A DNA stretch of 64,000 nucleotides, taken from assembly GCA_002425185.1 (NCBI GenBank), contig DILT01000014.1:186001-250000 (forward strand), read 5' to 3'. The notes beneath the pieces were generated by a model. That model was not told the DNA's origin and did no database searches. It saw only the letters and a program-made list of their open reading frames with translations. This stretch comes from Flammeovirgaceae bacterium UBA5585. GTDB taxonomy: Bacteria > Bacteroidota > Bacteroidia > Cytophagales > Cyclobacteriaceae. Below, piece by piece: positions 26,547-35,216 of the stretch (position 1 is its first letter; every line of letters starts with the position of its first letter). The position numbers and the translations under genes were made by a program.

Positions 26547-27632
26547 ATGAAGTGGCTCTACGACTTTTCCTACCTCACGCGCACCATCCATGAAGGATTA
26601 TCAGAGCGGTTTGAGCCCGGCACGGTGGTAATACTGGAAATGCTTTTAGTGGGCCTTACCTTCATGTTGCTCTTTGCTGTGTTAGGTTTGGTATTGGTGT
26701 ATGCCGAGCGAAAGGTCAGCGCGGTCATTCAGCAACGCCTCGGCCCAATGCGGGTAGGCAAATGGGGAACAGCACAGACGTTGGCCGATGTAATTAAACT
26801 GTTACTGAAAGAACCCCTGATCAATAAAGATGCCGATCGGTTTCTTTTCAACCTGGCTCCCTTTGTGATCATGATCGCGGCCTTTATGGCCATTGCGGCC
26901 TTACCCTTTGCCAAAGGTTTGCATGCTATCGATTTTGATATCGGTATTTTATATGTAGCTGCTGTTTCATCCCTGGGCGTCATCGGAATTTTATTAGCCG
27001 GCTGGTCATCCAATAATAAATATTCGCTGATTGGTGCCATGCGTTCGGGTGCACAGATTATCAGCTACGAACTTTCAGTAGCCTTATCACTTCTTACCAT
27101 CGTGGTACTTACCGGAAGTTTACAACTCAGTGTCATAGTAGAATCACAAGCCGATGGCTGGTGGATTTTTAAAGGTCATATTCCGGCTATGATTGCCTTC
27201 CTGATTTTTCTGATCGCCAGCACCGCAGAAACGAATCGCGGACCATTTGATTTGGCAGAAGCAGAATCTGAATTAACAGCAGGATTTCATACCGAGTATT
27301 CCGGGTTGAAATTCGCCTTTTTCTTTCTGGCTGAGTTTGCCAACATGTTTATTGTGGCCGGTATTGGTGCCACGGTTTTCCTGGGCGGCTGGATGCCCTT
27401 TCACATCGGAACATGGGAAGGGTTTAATGCCGTAATGGATTTTATTCCGCCCATTGTGTGGTTCTTTGGCAAAGTTGGTTTTATTATTTTCCTGATGATG
27501 TGGTTTCGGTGGACGTTTCCACGGTTACGCATCGATCAGTTATTGACCTTGGAATGGAAATATTTACTACCGATTAACTTAATGAACATTGTGCTGATGG
27601 CATTTTTGAGTTTGATGGGTTGGCATTTTTAG
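26547..27632 (+). CDS. nuoH: NADH-quinone oxidoreductase subunit H
   Basis: This is a membrane subunit that couples quinone binding to the proton-pumping arm. It has about eight transmembrane helices. Family-typical loops are YAERKVSAVIQQRLGPMRVG near residue 55 and TAETNRGPFDLAEAESEL near residue 230. I chose the ATG at 26547 (361 residues), one base after the nuoD stop, rather than the upstream in-frame TTG that would overlap nuoD. A 69-base spacer with a hairpin precedes nuoI. Confidence 0.95.
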   Translation: MKWLYDFSYLTRTIHEGLSERFEPGTVVILEMLLVGLTFMLLFAVLGLVLVYAERKVSAVIQQRLGPMRVGKWGTAQTLADVIKLLLKEPLINKDADRFLFNLAPFVIMIAAFMAIAALPFAKGLHAIDFDIGILYVAAVSSLGVIGILLAGWSSNNKYSLIGAMRSGAQIISYELSVALSLLTIVVLTGSLQLSVIVESQADGWWIFKGHIPAMIAFLIFLIASTAETNRGPFDLAEAESELTAGFHTEYSGLKFAFFFLAEFANMFIVAGIGATVFLGGWMPFHIGTWEGFNAVMDFIPPIVWFFGKVGFIIFLMMWFRWTFPRLRIDQLLTLEWKYLLPINLMNIVLMAFLSLMGWHF

Positions 27633-27638
27633 CCATGA

Positions 27639-27678
27639 GCTTTTAGCTGCCAGCTTCTGGCCGCACGCAGCTAAAAGC
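27639..27678. repeat. Inverted repeat between nuoH and nuoI
   Basis: Perfect 12-base arms GCTTTTAGCTGC (27639-27650) and GCAGCTAAAAGC (27667-27678) are separated by 16 bases. They lie seven bases after the nuoH stop. No T-run follows, so it is not an obvious terminator. Confidence 0.6.
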
Positions 27679-27701
27679 CAGTAGCTTGATTTGATATAAA
27701 A

Positions 27702-28178
27702 ATGAAAAGTATAGTAAACTATTTTAGGGAAATCTTCTTCGGACTGAAGTCACTCGCTACCGGACTTCGGGTGACTGGTCATTACTTTACCCATCCCAAA
27801 GAAATCATCACCCAGCAATATCCTGAAAATCGTGAGACACTCAAGATGTTTGAACGCTTTCGGGGTGAAGTGGTATTGTTACACGATGCAAATAATGAAC
27901 ACCGGTGTACCGGTTGTTCAGCTTGCGAAGTAGCCTGCCCGAATGGCACAATAGAAATTATCCACAAAAAAGTAGATGTAGACGGACGAAAGGTAAAGGC
28001 ACTGGATACGTTTGTGTATCATTTGCAGATGTGCACCATGTGTGGTTTGTGTATACCCGCATGCCCTACCGATGCCATTAAAATGGCCAACACATTTGAG
28101 CATGCCGTATTCGACCGGTCTAAGTTGACCAAAGTTTTAAATAACCCGGGATCTAAAATCATGGACGGAATCAAGTAA
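27702..28178 (+). CDS. nuoI: NADH-quinone oxidoreductase subunit I
   Basis: This 158-residue peripheral-arm subunit carries clusters N6a and N6b. Two ferredoxin-type motifs are visible: CTGCSACEVACPNG around residues 68-81 and CTMCGLCIPACPTD around residues 109-122. The N-terminal amphipathic region would contact the membrane arm. The TAA stop overlaps the nuoJ ATG by one base. In an assembly lacking NuoEFG, NuoI and NuoB would be the exposed iron-sulfur wire on which an alternative donor must dock. Confidence 0.95.
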   Translation: MKSIVNYFREIFFGLKSLATGLRVTGHYFTHPKEIITQQYPENRETLKMFERFRGEVVLLHDANNEHRCTGCSACEVACPNGTIEIIHKKVDVDGRKVKALDTFVYHLQMCTMCGLCIPACPTDAIKMANTFEHAVFDRSKLTKVLNNPGSKIMDGIK

Positions 28179-28693
28179 TGGCAACAAGTGCAATTATATT
28201 CTATACCATAGCAGGCATAATGATTATCTTCTCCCTGCTTGCGGTTACCAGCAGGAGAATTTTACGGGCTGCTGTTTACCTGCTCTTTGCACTGGCCGGC
28301 ACTGCCGCGCTATACTTCATGCTCGACTATCAGTTTCTTGCAGCCGTACAACTTATCGTTTATGCCGGGGGTATTGTAGTGCTGATCATCTTCTCTATAT
28401 TATTAACCACCCACATTAACGAAAAACTTGAAAAGCCGGCCTGGGGCAAAGTATTTATCACAGCAACACTTGTGTTAGGCGGGTTGATGCTCACACTATT
28501 TGTTTTGACTAATCACGAGTTTGTTTTAGGTACTGAACCCACAGCAGAAGCAACCGTGAGCGTTATTGGTGAACGCTTGCTGGGTTACCAGGCAGGTGGT
28601 TATGTACTTCCCTTTGAGGTAATCAGTATTTTATTGCTGGCGGCTATGATTGGTGCCATTGTTATCGCAAAACGTAACTCAACAAAATCATGA
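28178..28693 (+). CDS. nuoJ: NADH-quinone oxidoreductase subunit J
   Basis: This 171-residue membrane subunit has five predicted helices. The AVQLIVYAGGIVVLIIFSI segment is the conserved helix that includes the pi-bulge involved in coupling. It starts within the nuoI stop and ends with a four-base overlap on nuoK (ATGA), consistent with tight translational coupling along the operon. Confidence 0.93.
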   Translation: MATSAIIFYTIAGIMIIFSLLAVTSRRILRAAVYLLFALAGTAALYFMLDYQFLAAVQLIVYAGGIVVLIIFSILLTTHINEKLEKPAWGKVFITATLVLGGLMLTLFVLTNHEFVLGTEPTAEATVSVIGERLLGYQAGGYVLPFEVISILLLAAMIGAIVIAKRNSTKS

Positions 28694-29007
28694 TGGAGCA
28701 TGTACCCATAGCACACGTTTTGATGGTTACCTCAACCATGTTCTTTATTGGCGCGTATGGCTTTCTTACCAGGCGCAACCTGGTGACCATGTTAATTGGT
28801 GTTGAACTCATGCTGAACGCAGTGAACATCAACTTTGTGATTTTCGACCGGTACGTATATCCTGACCAAATAGAAGGTCATTTCTTTGCCTTGTTTATCA
28901 TCGCCATTGCTGCGGCCGAAGCGGCCGTGGCCATAGCCATATTTATAAACCTGTATAGAAATATTCGCTCCATTGATGTGGAGGAGGTTGATAAAATGAA
29001 ATATTAA
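28690..29007 (+). CDS. nuoK: NADH-quinone oxidoreductase subunit K
   Basis: This 105-residue, three-helix antiporter-like membrane subunit carries acidic residues on the proton path (LIGVELMLNAVNINFV, and an acidic residue in AAAEAAVAIAIFINLYR). The ATG at 28690 overlaps the nuoJ stop; a second ATG directly follows it, so the start could shift by one codon. After the stop comes a 22-codon reading frame before nuoL. Confidence 0.94.
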   Translation: MMEHVPIAHVLMVTSTMFFIGAYGFLTRRNLVTMLIGVELMLNAVNINFVIFDRYVYPDQIEGHFFALFIIAIAAAEAAVAIAIFINLYRNIRSIDVEEVDKMKY

Positions 29008-29009
29008 TT

Positions 29010-29078
29010 ATGAAAAAATCTTACCGGTATTTGCGAGAAAGAATCTCACACAAAGCAAAGATTAAAAAGAAAAATTGA
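29010..29078 (+). CDS. Possible 22-residue basic micropeptide between nuoK and nuoL
   Basis: An ATG two bases after nuoK opens a 22-codon frame rich in Lys and Arg (it starts MKKSYRYLRERI and ends KIKKKN). Its TGA overlaps the nuoL ATG by one base (TGATG). The tight coupling on the nuoL side suggests translation, for example as a leader that sets nuoL expression. It is very short and could be a chance frame filling the spacer. I know of no family. Confidence 0.3.
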   Translation: MKKSYRYLRERISHKAKIKKKN

Positions 29079-30973
29079 TGTCGTACGTTTTACTGATCCT
29101 GGCATTACCCCTTTCAGTTTTCGTGGTTAACGGATTACTGAGTGGAAATCTTCCTCATCGGCTGGCTGGTTGGCTGGCAACCGGGAGTATGGGTATCGCT
29201 ACAGTTCTTGCGTGGCTCACGGCATACAATTATTTCTTCCAATCATCTTCTTACGAAAAAATAATTCCATTCCGTATCACCTGGCTTCGGTTCACCGAAA
29301 CCTTGCAAATCGATATGGGTATTTTGTTAGATCCTATTTCGGTGATGATGCTTGTAGTGATTACCACGATTTCCCTGATGGTATTTTTGTACAGCATGGG
29401 GTACATGCAAGGTGAAAAAGGATTTGTCCGCTACTTCTCCTTCCTTTCTCTCTTTAGCTTTTCCATGTTGGGATTGGTGGTGGCCACCAACCTGTTTCAA
29501 CTCTATATGTTCTGGGAACTGGTGGGTGTTTCTTCTTACTTACTCATTGGATATTGCTACGACAAACCGGAGGCCGTTGCTGCTGCAAAAAAAGCATTTA
29601 TCGTTACACGCTTTGCCGACTTTGGTTTTCTTGTCGGCATTCTGCTGCTCTCCTACTACACCGGTACCTTTGATTTTACGGAGATTACTAATCCTGAAAA
29701 CGCAGCCGTTGCCGGCATGACCGGAATCTCGTTCATGGGATTGTCCGTTCTTACATGGGCGCTTATTCTCATTTTCATGGGTGGGGCTGGTAAATCAGCT
29801 ATGTTTCCATTACACATCTGGCTGCCTGATGCGATGGAAGGCCCTACTCCCGTTTCTGCCTTGATACACGCTGCCACCATGGTTGTGGCCGGTGTGTTTC
29901 TGGTGGCGCGTATGTTTCCGGTGTTTAGCTTTCATGCCCCTGAAGCACTGGATGCTGTGGCCTTTATTGGTGCGTTCACGCTTTTGTTCGCGGCCATCAT
30001 TGCGTGCACCCAAACCGATATCAAACGGATACTTGCCTTCTCCACCATGTCGCAAATTGGGTATATGATGCTGGCGCTTGGTGTGTCAGGTTACGGTAGT
30101 GAAGGTCTTGGTTTTACCGCCTCTATGTTTCACTTGTTTACCCATGCATTTTTTAAAGCCTTATTGTTTCTTGGAGCCGGTAGCATCATTCATGCACTTC
30201 ACAAAAACGACATCCGCGAAATGGGCAATCTGCGAAAGCACCAACCCGTTACCCACATCGTATTTCTAATTGCTTGTCTGGCCATTGCAGGTATTCCTCC
30301 ATTTGCCGGATTTTTCAGCAAGGATGAAATCCTTTCGGCAGCGTTCGCTTCTAACCCTATCTATTTTGGAGTGGCTGCACTGGCCGCAGCACTCACAGCA
30401 TTTTATATGTTCCGGTTATACTTCCTGGTATTCTGGAACAATGAACGAACCTACGAACATACGCCACACGAATCACCGGTAATTATGCTTATACCGATGA
30501 TCGTGTTAGCCATTGGATCTGTATTTGCCGGATTCATTCCTTTTGGAAACTTTGTCTCGTCCGACAACCAACCACTACACACACACCTTAATGTAACCAT
30601 CGCCATCATTTCTGTTATGGTGGCTCTCCTGGGTATTACCGTAGCATGGATTTTTTATAAAAAGGAATCTAGTTTGTCTGAACAACTATCCAACACATTT
30701 GGGGCACTTTATCACGCAGCAGTTCAAAAGTTCTTTATCGATGAGCTTTATCTTTTCATCACGAAGAAAATTATTTTCAATTTAATTTCGCGACCGATCG
30801 CCTGGTTCGATAAACACATTATTGATGCGTTTATGGATTTCACCGCAACCGTAACGAACTGGGTTTCAAAAGAAATAAAAGGCCTTCAATCCGGTCAGTT
30901 GCAACATTACGCGTATATATTTCTGTCGGGGGTTCTTTTAATTGTTTTGGTTATGATTTTTACAAACACCTAA
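29078..30973 (+). CDS. nuoL: NADH-quinone oxidoreductase subunit L
   Basis: This is the distal antiporter-like proton-pumping subunit, 631 residues, with many transmembrane helices. The core motif block is visible: FVTRFADFGFL, GGAGKSAMFPLHIWLPDAMEGPTPVSALIHAATMVVAG (a continuous block around residues 225-262), and a C-terminal lateral helix before a final anchor. I chose the ATG at 29078, which overlaps the stop of the 22-codon frame; an in-frame TTG lies one codon upstream. The stop is four bases before nuoM. Confidence 0.96.
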   Translation: MSYVLLILALPLSVFVVNGLLSGNLPHRLAGWLATGSMGIATVLAWLTAYNYFFQSSSYEKIIPFRITWLRFTETLQIDMGILLDPISVMMLVVITTISLMVFLYSMGYMQGEKGFVRYFSFLSLFSFSMLGLVVATNLFQLYMFWELVGVSSYLLIGYCYDKPEAVAAAKKAFIVTRFADFGFLVGILLLSYYTGTFDFTEITNPENAAVAGMTGISFMGLSVLTWALILIFMGGAGKSAMFPLHIWLPDAMEGPTPVSALIHAATMVVAGVFLVARMFPVFSFHAPEALDAVAFIGAFTLLFAAIIACTQTDIKRILAFSTMSQIGYMMLALGVSGYGSEGLGFTASMFHLFTHAFFKALLFLGAGSIIHALHKNDIREMGNLRKHQPVTHIVFLIACLAIAGIPPFAGFFSKDEILSAAFASNPIYFGVAALAAALTAFYMFRLYFLVFWNNERTYEHTPHESPVIMLIPMIVLAIGSVFAGFIPFGNFVSSDNQPLHTHLNVTIAIISVMVALLGITVAWIFYKKESSLSEQLSNTFGALYHAAVQKFFIDELYLFITKKIIFNLISRPIAWFDKHIIDAFMDFTATVTNWVSKEIKGLQSGQLQHYAYIFLSGVLLIVLVMIFTNT

Positions 30974-30977
30974 GATT

Positions 30978-32453
30978 ATGTTGCTGATATCCCTCATTGT
31001 TATTCCTGCCCTTACTGCACTAGCAGTTATGTTCGCGCGCCATGCGCAGCAGGTTAAAACACTGTCAGCAACAGGCATGAGTATTCAACTTGTTCAATCT
31101 TTCTATCTGTTGTATGAATTTCTGAAAGAAAGATCTGCCGGAAATTCAGAAACTGTTTTATTTGGTAACCGGTTGGAGTGGTACCCCAGTTTGCATATTT
31201 CATTTGATTACGGTGTGGATGGAATTTCCGTAGCCATGATCCTGCTTACCTCCATCGTAATCTTTACCGGGGTTTTTGCCAGTTGGGAAGTAAAAGATCA
31301 GGCCAAAGAATTTTTTGCTTCCCTCATCATTCTTGCCACCGGTGTATTCGGGTTCTTCATATCGCTTGATTTATTCGTCATGTTCCTGTTCTTTGAACTG
31401 GCCGTTATCCCGATGTATTTGTTGATCGGCATTTGGGGCAGTGGCAAGAAAGAATACAGTGCCATGAAGCTTACGCTGATGCTGATGGCGGGCTCTGCCC
31501 TGTTAGTTATTGGCATACTCGGTATTTATTTCCATTCCGATGTAAACGGTTCGCACAGCTTTAACATCATTGATCTGGCCAACCAAAATTTCCCGATGGA
31601 AATGCAACGCATTTTTTTTCCACTCACCTTCATTGGTTTTGGCGTAATTGGGGCGTTGTTTCCATTTCACACCTGGTCGCCTGACGGACACAGCTCCGCA
31701 CCCACAGCCGTTTCCATGTTGCATGCAGGAGTATTAATGAAGCTTGGCGGATATGGATGTTTGAAAGTTGCCATTTACTTAATGCCGGAAGCCGCCAACG
31801 AAATGGCGTGGATATTTTTAATTCTTACTTCCCTTTCGGTAATCTATGGCGCGTTGGGCGTTATCGCTCAAACTGATTTAAAATATATTAATGCATACTC
31901 TTCCGTAAGCCATTGCGGGTTGGTGCTATTTGCCTTGCTTATGCTGAATAAAACCGCAAGCAACGGTGCGGTGCTTCAAATGATTTCACACGGGTTAATG
32001 ACGGCCCTCTTCTTTGCGTTAATCGGCATGTTGTATTCGCGCACACATACCCGCATGGTACATGAAATGGGTGGATTAATGAAGGTATTACCCTTCTTAT
32101 CGGTGTGTTATGTAATTGCCGGTTTGGCTTCACTCGGTTTACCCGGATTGAGCGGTTTCGTGGCTGAGATGACCATTTTTGTTGGCGCGTTTCAGCATCC
32201 GGATATGTTTCACCGGGTGATCACGATCATTGCCATTTCATCCATTGTAGTTACGGCCGTTTACATTCTCAGGGTTGTGGGTAGTTTGCTGATGGGGCCG
32301 GTTAAAAATGAAGCGTACAATAACCTGAAGGATGCCACCTGGTATGAAAGGCTGGCAACCGTTACGTTAATTGCCGCCATTGTGAGCATAGGCATTGCGC
32401 CCCTGTGGCTTTCGGATATAATTATGGAAAGCCTGGGGGTAATATTAGATTGA
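30978..32453 (+). CDS. nuoM: NADH-quinone oxidoreductase subunit M
   Basis: This 491-residue antiporter-like proton-pumping subunit has about 14 helices. Family markers are FELAVIPMYLLIGIWG, with the conserved glutamate in helix 5, then FPFHTWSPDGHSSAPTAVSMLHAGVLMKLG, a continuous block near residues 225-255 with lysines on the proton path, and SSVSHCGLVLFAL. nuoN follows after a 79-base spacer that holds a long perfect inverted repeat. Confidence 0.95.
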   Translation: MLLISLIVIPALTALAVMFARHAQQVKTLSATGMSIQLVQSFYLLYEFLKERSAGNSETVLFGNRLEWYPSLHISFDYGVDGISVAMILLTSIVIFTGVFASWEVKDQAKEFFASLIILATGVFGFFISLDLFVMFLFFELAVIPMYLLIGIWGSGKKEYSAMKLTLMLMAGSALLVIGILGIYFHSDVNGSHSFNIIDLANQNFPMEMQRIFFPLTFIGFGVIGALFPFHTWSPDGHSSAPTAVSMLHAGVLMKLGGYGCLKVAIYLMPEAANEMAWIFLILTSLSVIYGALGVIAQTDLKYINAYSSVSHCGLVLFALLMLNKTASNGAVLQMISHGLMTALFFALIGMLYSRTHTRMVHEMGGLMKVLPFLSVCYVIAGLASLGLPGLSGFVAEMTIFVGAFQHPDMFHRVITIIAISSIVVTAVYILRVVGSLLMGPVKNEAYNNLKDATWYERLATVTLIAAIVSIGIAPLWLSDIIMESLGVILD

Positions 32454-32507
32454 TGATTTTAGATTCTAGATTTCAGATTTGTGAAGGTCTTAAAATCTAA
32501 AATCATC
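32452..32507. repeat. Inverted repeat between nuoM and nuoN
   Basis: Perfect 14-base arms GATGATTTTAGATT (32452-32465) and AATCTAAAATCATC (32494-32507) overlap the nuoM stop region. The stem is very AT-rich, and the flanks repeat the TCTAAAATCATCAATC wording. No T-run terminator pattern is seen. Confidence 0.6.
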
Positions 32508-32532
32508 AATCAAAAATCGTAAATTAAAAAAT

Positions 32533-33948
32533 ATGAGTCTGAATGAACTCATGATTATGCGACACGAATGGGCCCTGGTGGCTGTAGCATTGGTATTGCT
32601 CATTGCTGAAATCGCCATGCCCGTTGAGAAAAAGAAACAGATTAACGGCCTTGCGGCAGCTTTGGCAGCAGTAGTGGTTGTACTCGGTTTCTTACCTGCT
32701 CAATATGGCTCACTGTTTGGCGGCATGTATGTAACCGATCCGTTGCGTATACTCATGAAAAATATCCTCAATATTGGGGTGTTGCTGATCATCCTGCAAA
32801 GCGTAAGCTGGCTTCGTCAGGATTTGTATCATGACCGTTCCTCCGAATTCTACCTGCTTACATTCGCCAGTCTGATTGGTGTAAACTACATGATTTCATC
32901 CGGGCATTTCCTGATGTTTTACCTCGGGCTTGAACTTACCACTATACCCATTGCTGCACTGGCTTCGTATGAACAATTCAAAAGTAAATCTGCCGAAGCG
33001 GGTATTAAGCTGATTCTGTCTTCCGCGTTTTCTTCCGCCATACTGCTCTTTGGTATTTCGGTGTTGTATGCGGCCAATGGTAACCTGTATTTTGAATCGT
33101 TTGAGCTTTCCAGTTCACTCATCAATACGTTAGGGTTTATTTTTTTCTTTTCCGGGCTGGCATTTAAAATCAGTATTGTCCCCTTCCATTTGTGGACAGC
33201 CGATGTGTATGAAGGCTCACCAACCAATGTTACATCCTACTTATCCGTTATTTCCAAAGGCTCAGCCATTTTCATTTTGGTTATTGTATTGTTTACACTG
33301 TTTAATTCCATTCAATTGCTTTGGCAAGATGTACTGTATGCCACTTCCATCCTCACCATGACCATCGGTAACCTGTTTGCCATCCGGCAGCAAAACCTGA
33401 AACGCTTCCTGGCCTTTTCTTCCATTGCCCAGGCCGGGTTTATTATGCTGGGGGTTATTAACGCTTCCGCGCTTGGTATGGCAACGGTTATCTATTTTAT
33501 GCTGGTCTATGTTTTCTCTAACCTGGCAGCCTTTGGCGTTATTCAAACCGTGGGGCATGCCTCCGGTAAAATTACTATTGATGATTACAATGGGTTATAC
33601 AAAACCAATCCGCAGTTAAGTTTGGTGATGATGCTTGCACTCTTTTCACTGGCGGGCATTCCACCACTGGCCGGGTTTTTTGGAAAATTCTTTTTGTTTA
33701 CCGCGGTGGCCGAAAGCGGGTTCTACGTTCTGTTGACGATTGCCGTACTCAATACGGTAATATCACTGTATTATTACCTGCTGGTAGTAAAAGCCATGTT
33801 TATCAATACCAATGCAACCCCAATTGCGGCATTCAAAAGTGATTATGCCATGCGGATTTCATTGGTGATTTGTGTTGTGGGTATACTGGTAACCGGGTTT
33901 TACAGTCCCGTGTTTGAATACATCAAAAACCTTTGTGAAACGTTCTGA
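32533..33948 (+). CDS. nuoN: NADH-quinone oxidoreductase subunit N
   Basis: This is the third antiporter-like subunit, 471 residues. Blocks seen are FYLGLELTTIPIAALASYE (conserved helix-5 glutamate), FKISIVPFHLWTADVYEGSPTNVTSYLSVISKGSA (continuous near residues 212-246), and FSLAGIPPLAGFFGKFFLF near residue 375. This is the last canonical nuo gene. Its TGA overlaps the next ATG by one base. Confidence 0.95.
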   Translation: MSLNELMIMRHEWALVAVALVLLIAEIAMPVEKKKQINGLAAALAAVVVVLGFLPAQYGSLFGGMYVTDPLRILMKNILNIGVLLIILQSVSWLRQDLYHDRSSEFYLLTFASLIGVNYMISSGHFLMFYLGLELTTIPIAALASYEQFKSKSAEAGIKLILSSAFSSAILLFGISVLYAANGNLYFESFELSSSLINTLGFIFFFSGLAFKISIVPFHLWTADVYEGSPTNVTSYLSVISKGSAIFILVIVLFTLFNSIQLLWQDVLYATSILTMTIGNLFAIRQQNLKRFLAFSSIAQAGFIMLGVINASALGMATVIYFMLVYVFSNLAAFGVIQTVGHASGKITIDDYNGLYKTNPQLSLVMMLALFSLAGIPPLAGFFGKFFLFTAVAESGFYVLLTIAVLNTVISLYYYLLVVKAMFINTNATPIAAFKSDYAMRISLVICVVGILVTGFYSPVFEYIKNLCETF

Positions 33949-34283
33949 TGGCGCTCGATAAATTTCAACACCCAACCAAAGAAATTGACGGTAAGACCTA
34001 CCGCATCATTGAAACGGGTATTTCAAAAAACCGGGCTGATTTTCTTGTTCAGTTACTCACCCATAACAAACTGGAAACGATACTGGAAACTGATCCCCCG
34101 AAAGAGGGTGCGGAACAGACTTACACCATTATCACGCCTGATGTTACCTTTAATCCGATTGTTAAAGTTTACAACCGCGAGTTGCGAACGTTATCAGGCC
34201 ATCGGGTAACACCCGACATCTGGAACCAGCTTACGGACAAACCTGAGCCGAATTATTGGGATTTAAGTAAGAAGCCGAAGTGA
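33948..34283 (+). CDS. Small protein of unknown function at the end of the nuo operon
   Basis: This is a 111-residue soluble protein that I do not recognise. It has no signal peptide, membrane helix or cysteine; it is rich in Lys, Thr and Pro and ends in WDLSKKPK. The ATG overlaps the nuoN stop by one base (TGATG), so it is translationally coupled to complex I genes. This position suggests an assembly or accessory role for the NuoEFG-less complex, but nothing in the sequence shows this directly. No terminator is evident after it. Confidence 0.7.
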   Translation: MALDKFQHPTKEIDGKTYRIIETGISKNRADFLVQLLTHNKLETILETDPPKEGAEQTYTIITPDVTFNPIVKVYNRELRTLSGHRVTPDIWNQLTDKPEPNYWDLSKKPK

Positions 34284-34290
34284 TTAATAG

Positions 34291-35154
34291 TTACTTCAGA
34301 TACAAATCGTTTCGCAACCTTACAAAAACATCATTGTCATGCGATGGTAAATAAACAAGCTTATTGGCTTGGGAATAATTCTTTATGGTGCTAATAGTTT
34401 TCAACGATTTCCGAAAATACTGGTGACCCCCCGCATTAATATTATTAACCAACTGATTCTGATCATACGTTACATCCCCTGCCAGCATATAATGCAATTC
34501 TCTGGACTTAACCAATACAGAACAATGTCCTAATGTATGTCCGGGGGTATGCACCAATGCAATTTCACCTGACCTGGTTAGTGAAGCATAATGAGAAAAG
34601 AATTGATTATCCGTTGAATTTAGATCAACCAATCTTGGCTGAAACCACTTCGGATACAAACTGGGTAAAGCAAAACTCGGCTTTTGCCATTCTAGCCGGT
34701 TTACCAATATTTCAGTCTTGTCAAAATAATGAAGCCCATCAAAATGATCCAGATGAAGATGGGTGAGGATAACCTTGCTGATATCGTGTTGCTGATACCC
34801 CAGCCTCTCCAACTGATTACCCACCTCTTCTTCTTCACAAACCTTAAACTTAAACGATCGGGTATTGATATAGCTCAGCACTAAACCTTCTTGTTTAAAA
34901 TAATCTGGCTGAGAAACCTGCGCATTTTCACCTGTGTCAATTACGAATACGCCCTCCGGATGATCAATGACCCAAACCATAATCGGCATGTATTCCGTCC
35001 ATTCATTATCCATCAAAAAATTGATTTTTGAAAGGTATTGACCTCCTTTGGCAGTTCGGAATCGTGACTTAACACTTACCCTTCCGGTGCTAAATCCATG
35101 TAAAAAACCGTCACCATCCAAAAATCTAACGGGTTTTGAAATAAGCTGCTCCAT
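34291..35154 (-). CDS. MBL-fold metallohydrolase, AHL-lactonase-like
   Basis: This 287-residue metallo-beta-lactamase-fold hydrolase has no signal peptide, so it is cytosolic. The dinuclear zinc motif HLHLDH is present (LTHLHLDHFDGL). The later ligands are in VHTPGHTLGHCSV, LAGDVTYDQ and LPSHDND. A single short domain with the late SHD motif resembles N-acyl-homoserine lactonases of the AttM/AiiA group, which inactivate quorum signals. Other lactones remain possible. It is the last gene of a likely minus-strand group after a Crp/Fnr-like regulator, with 62 bases between. Confidence 0.85.
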   Translation of the reverse strand: MEQLISKPVRFLDGDGFLHGFSTGRVSVKSRFRTAKGGQYLSKINFLMDNEWTEYMPIMVWVIDHPEGVFVIDTGENAQVSQPDYFKQEGLVLSYINTRSFKFKVCEEEEVGNQLERLGYQQHDISKVILTHLHLDHFDGLHYFDKTEILVNRLEWQKPSFALPSLYPKWFQPRLVDLNSTDNQFFSHYASLTRSGEIALVHTPGHTLGHCSVLVKSRELHYMLAGDVTYDQNQLVNNINAGGHQYFRKSLKTISTIKNYSQANKLVYLPSHDNDVFVRLRNDLYLK

Positions 35155-35216
35155 AATCTTGTTGTTAATTATGGATCAAAATTGAGTAAGAATACTTTGG
35201 CAGCGCTTGACTTATA

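Noticed and set aside
27958..27966. Perfect DnaA box TTATCCACA inside nuoI
   Set aside because: It is isolated within a coding region; single matches are expected by chance on this scale.
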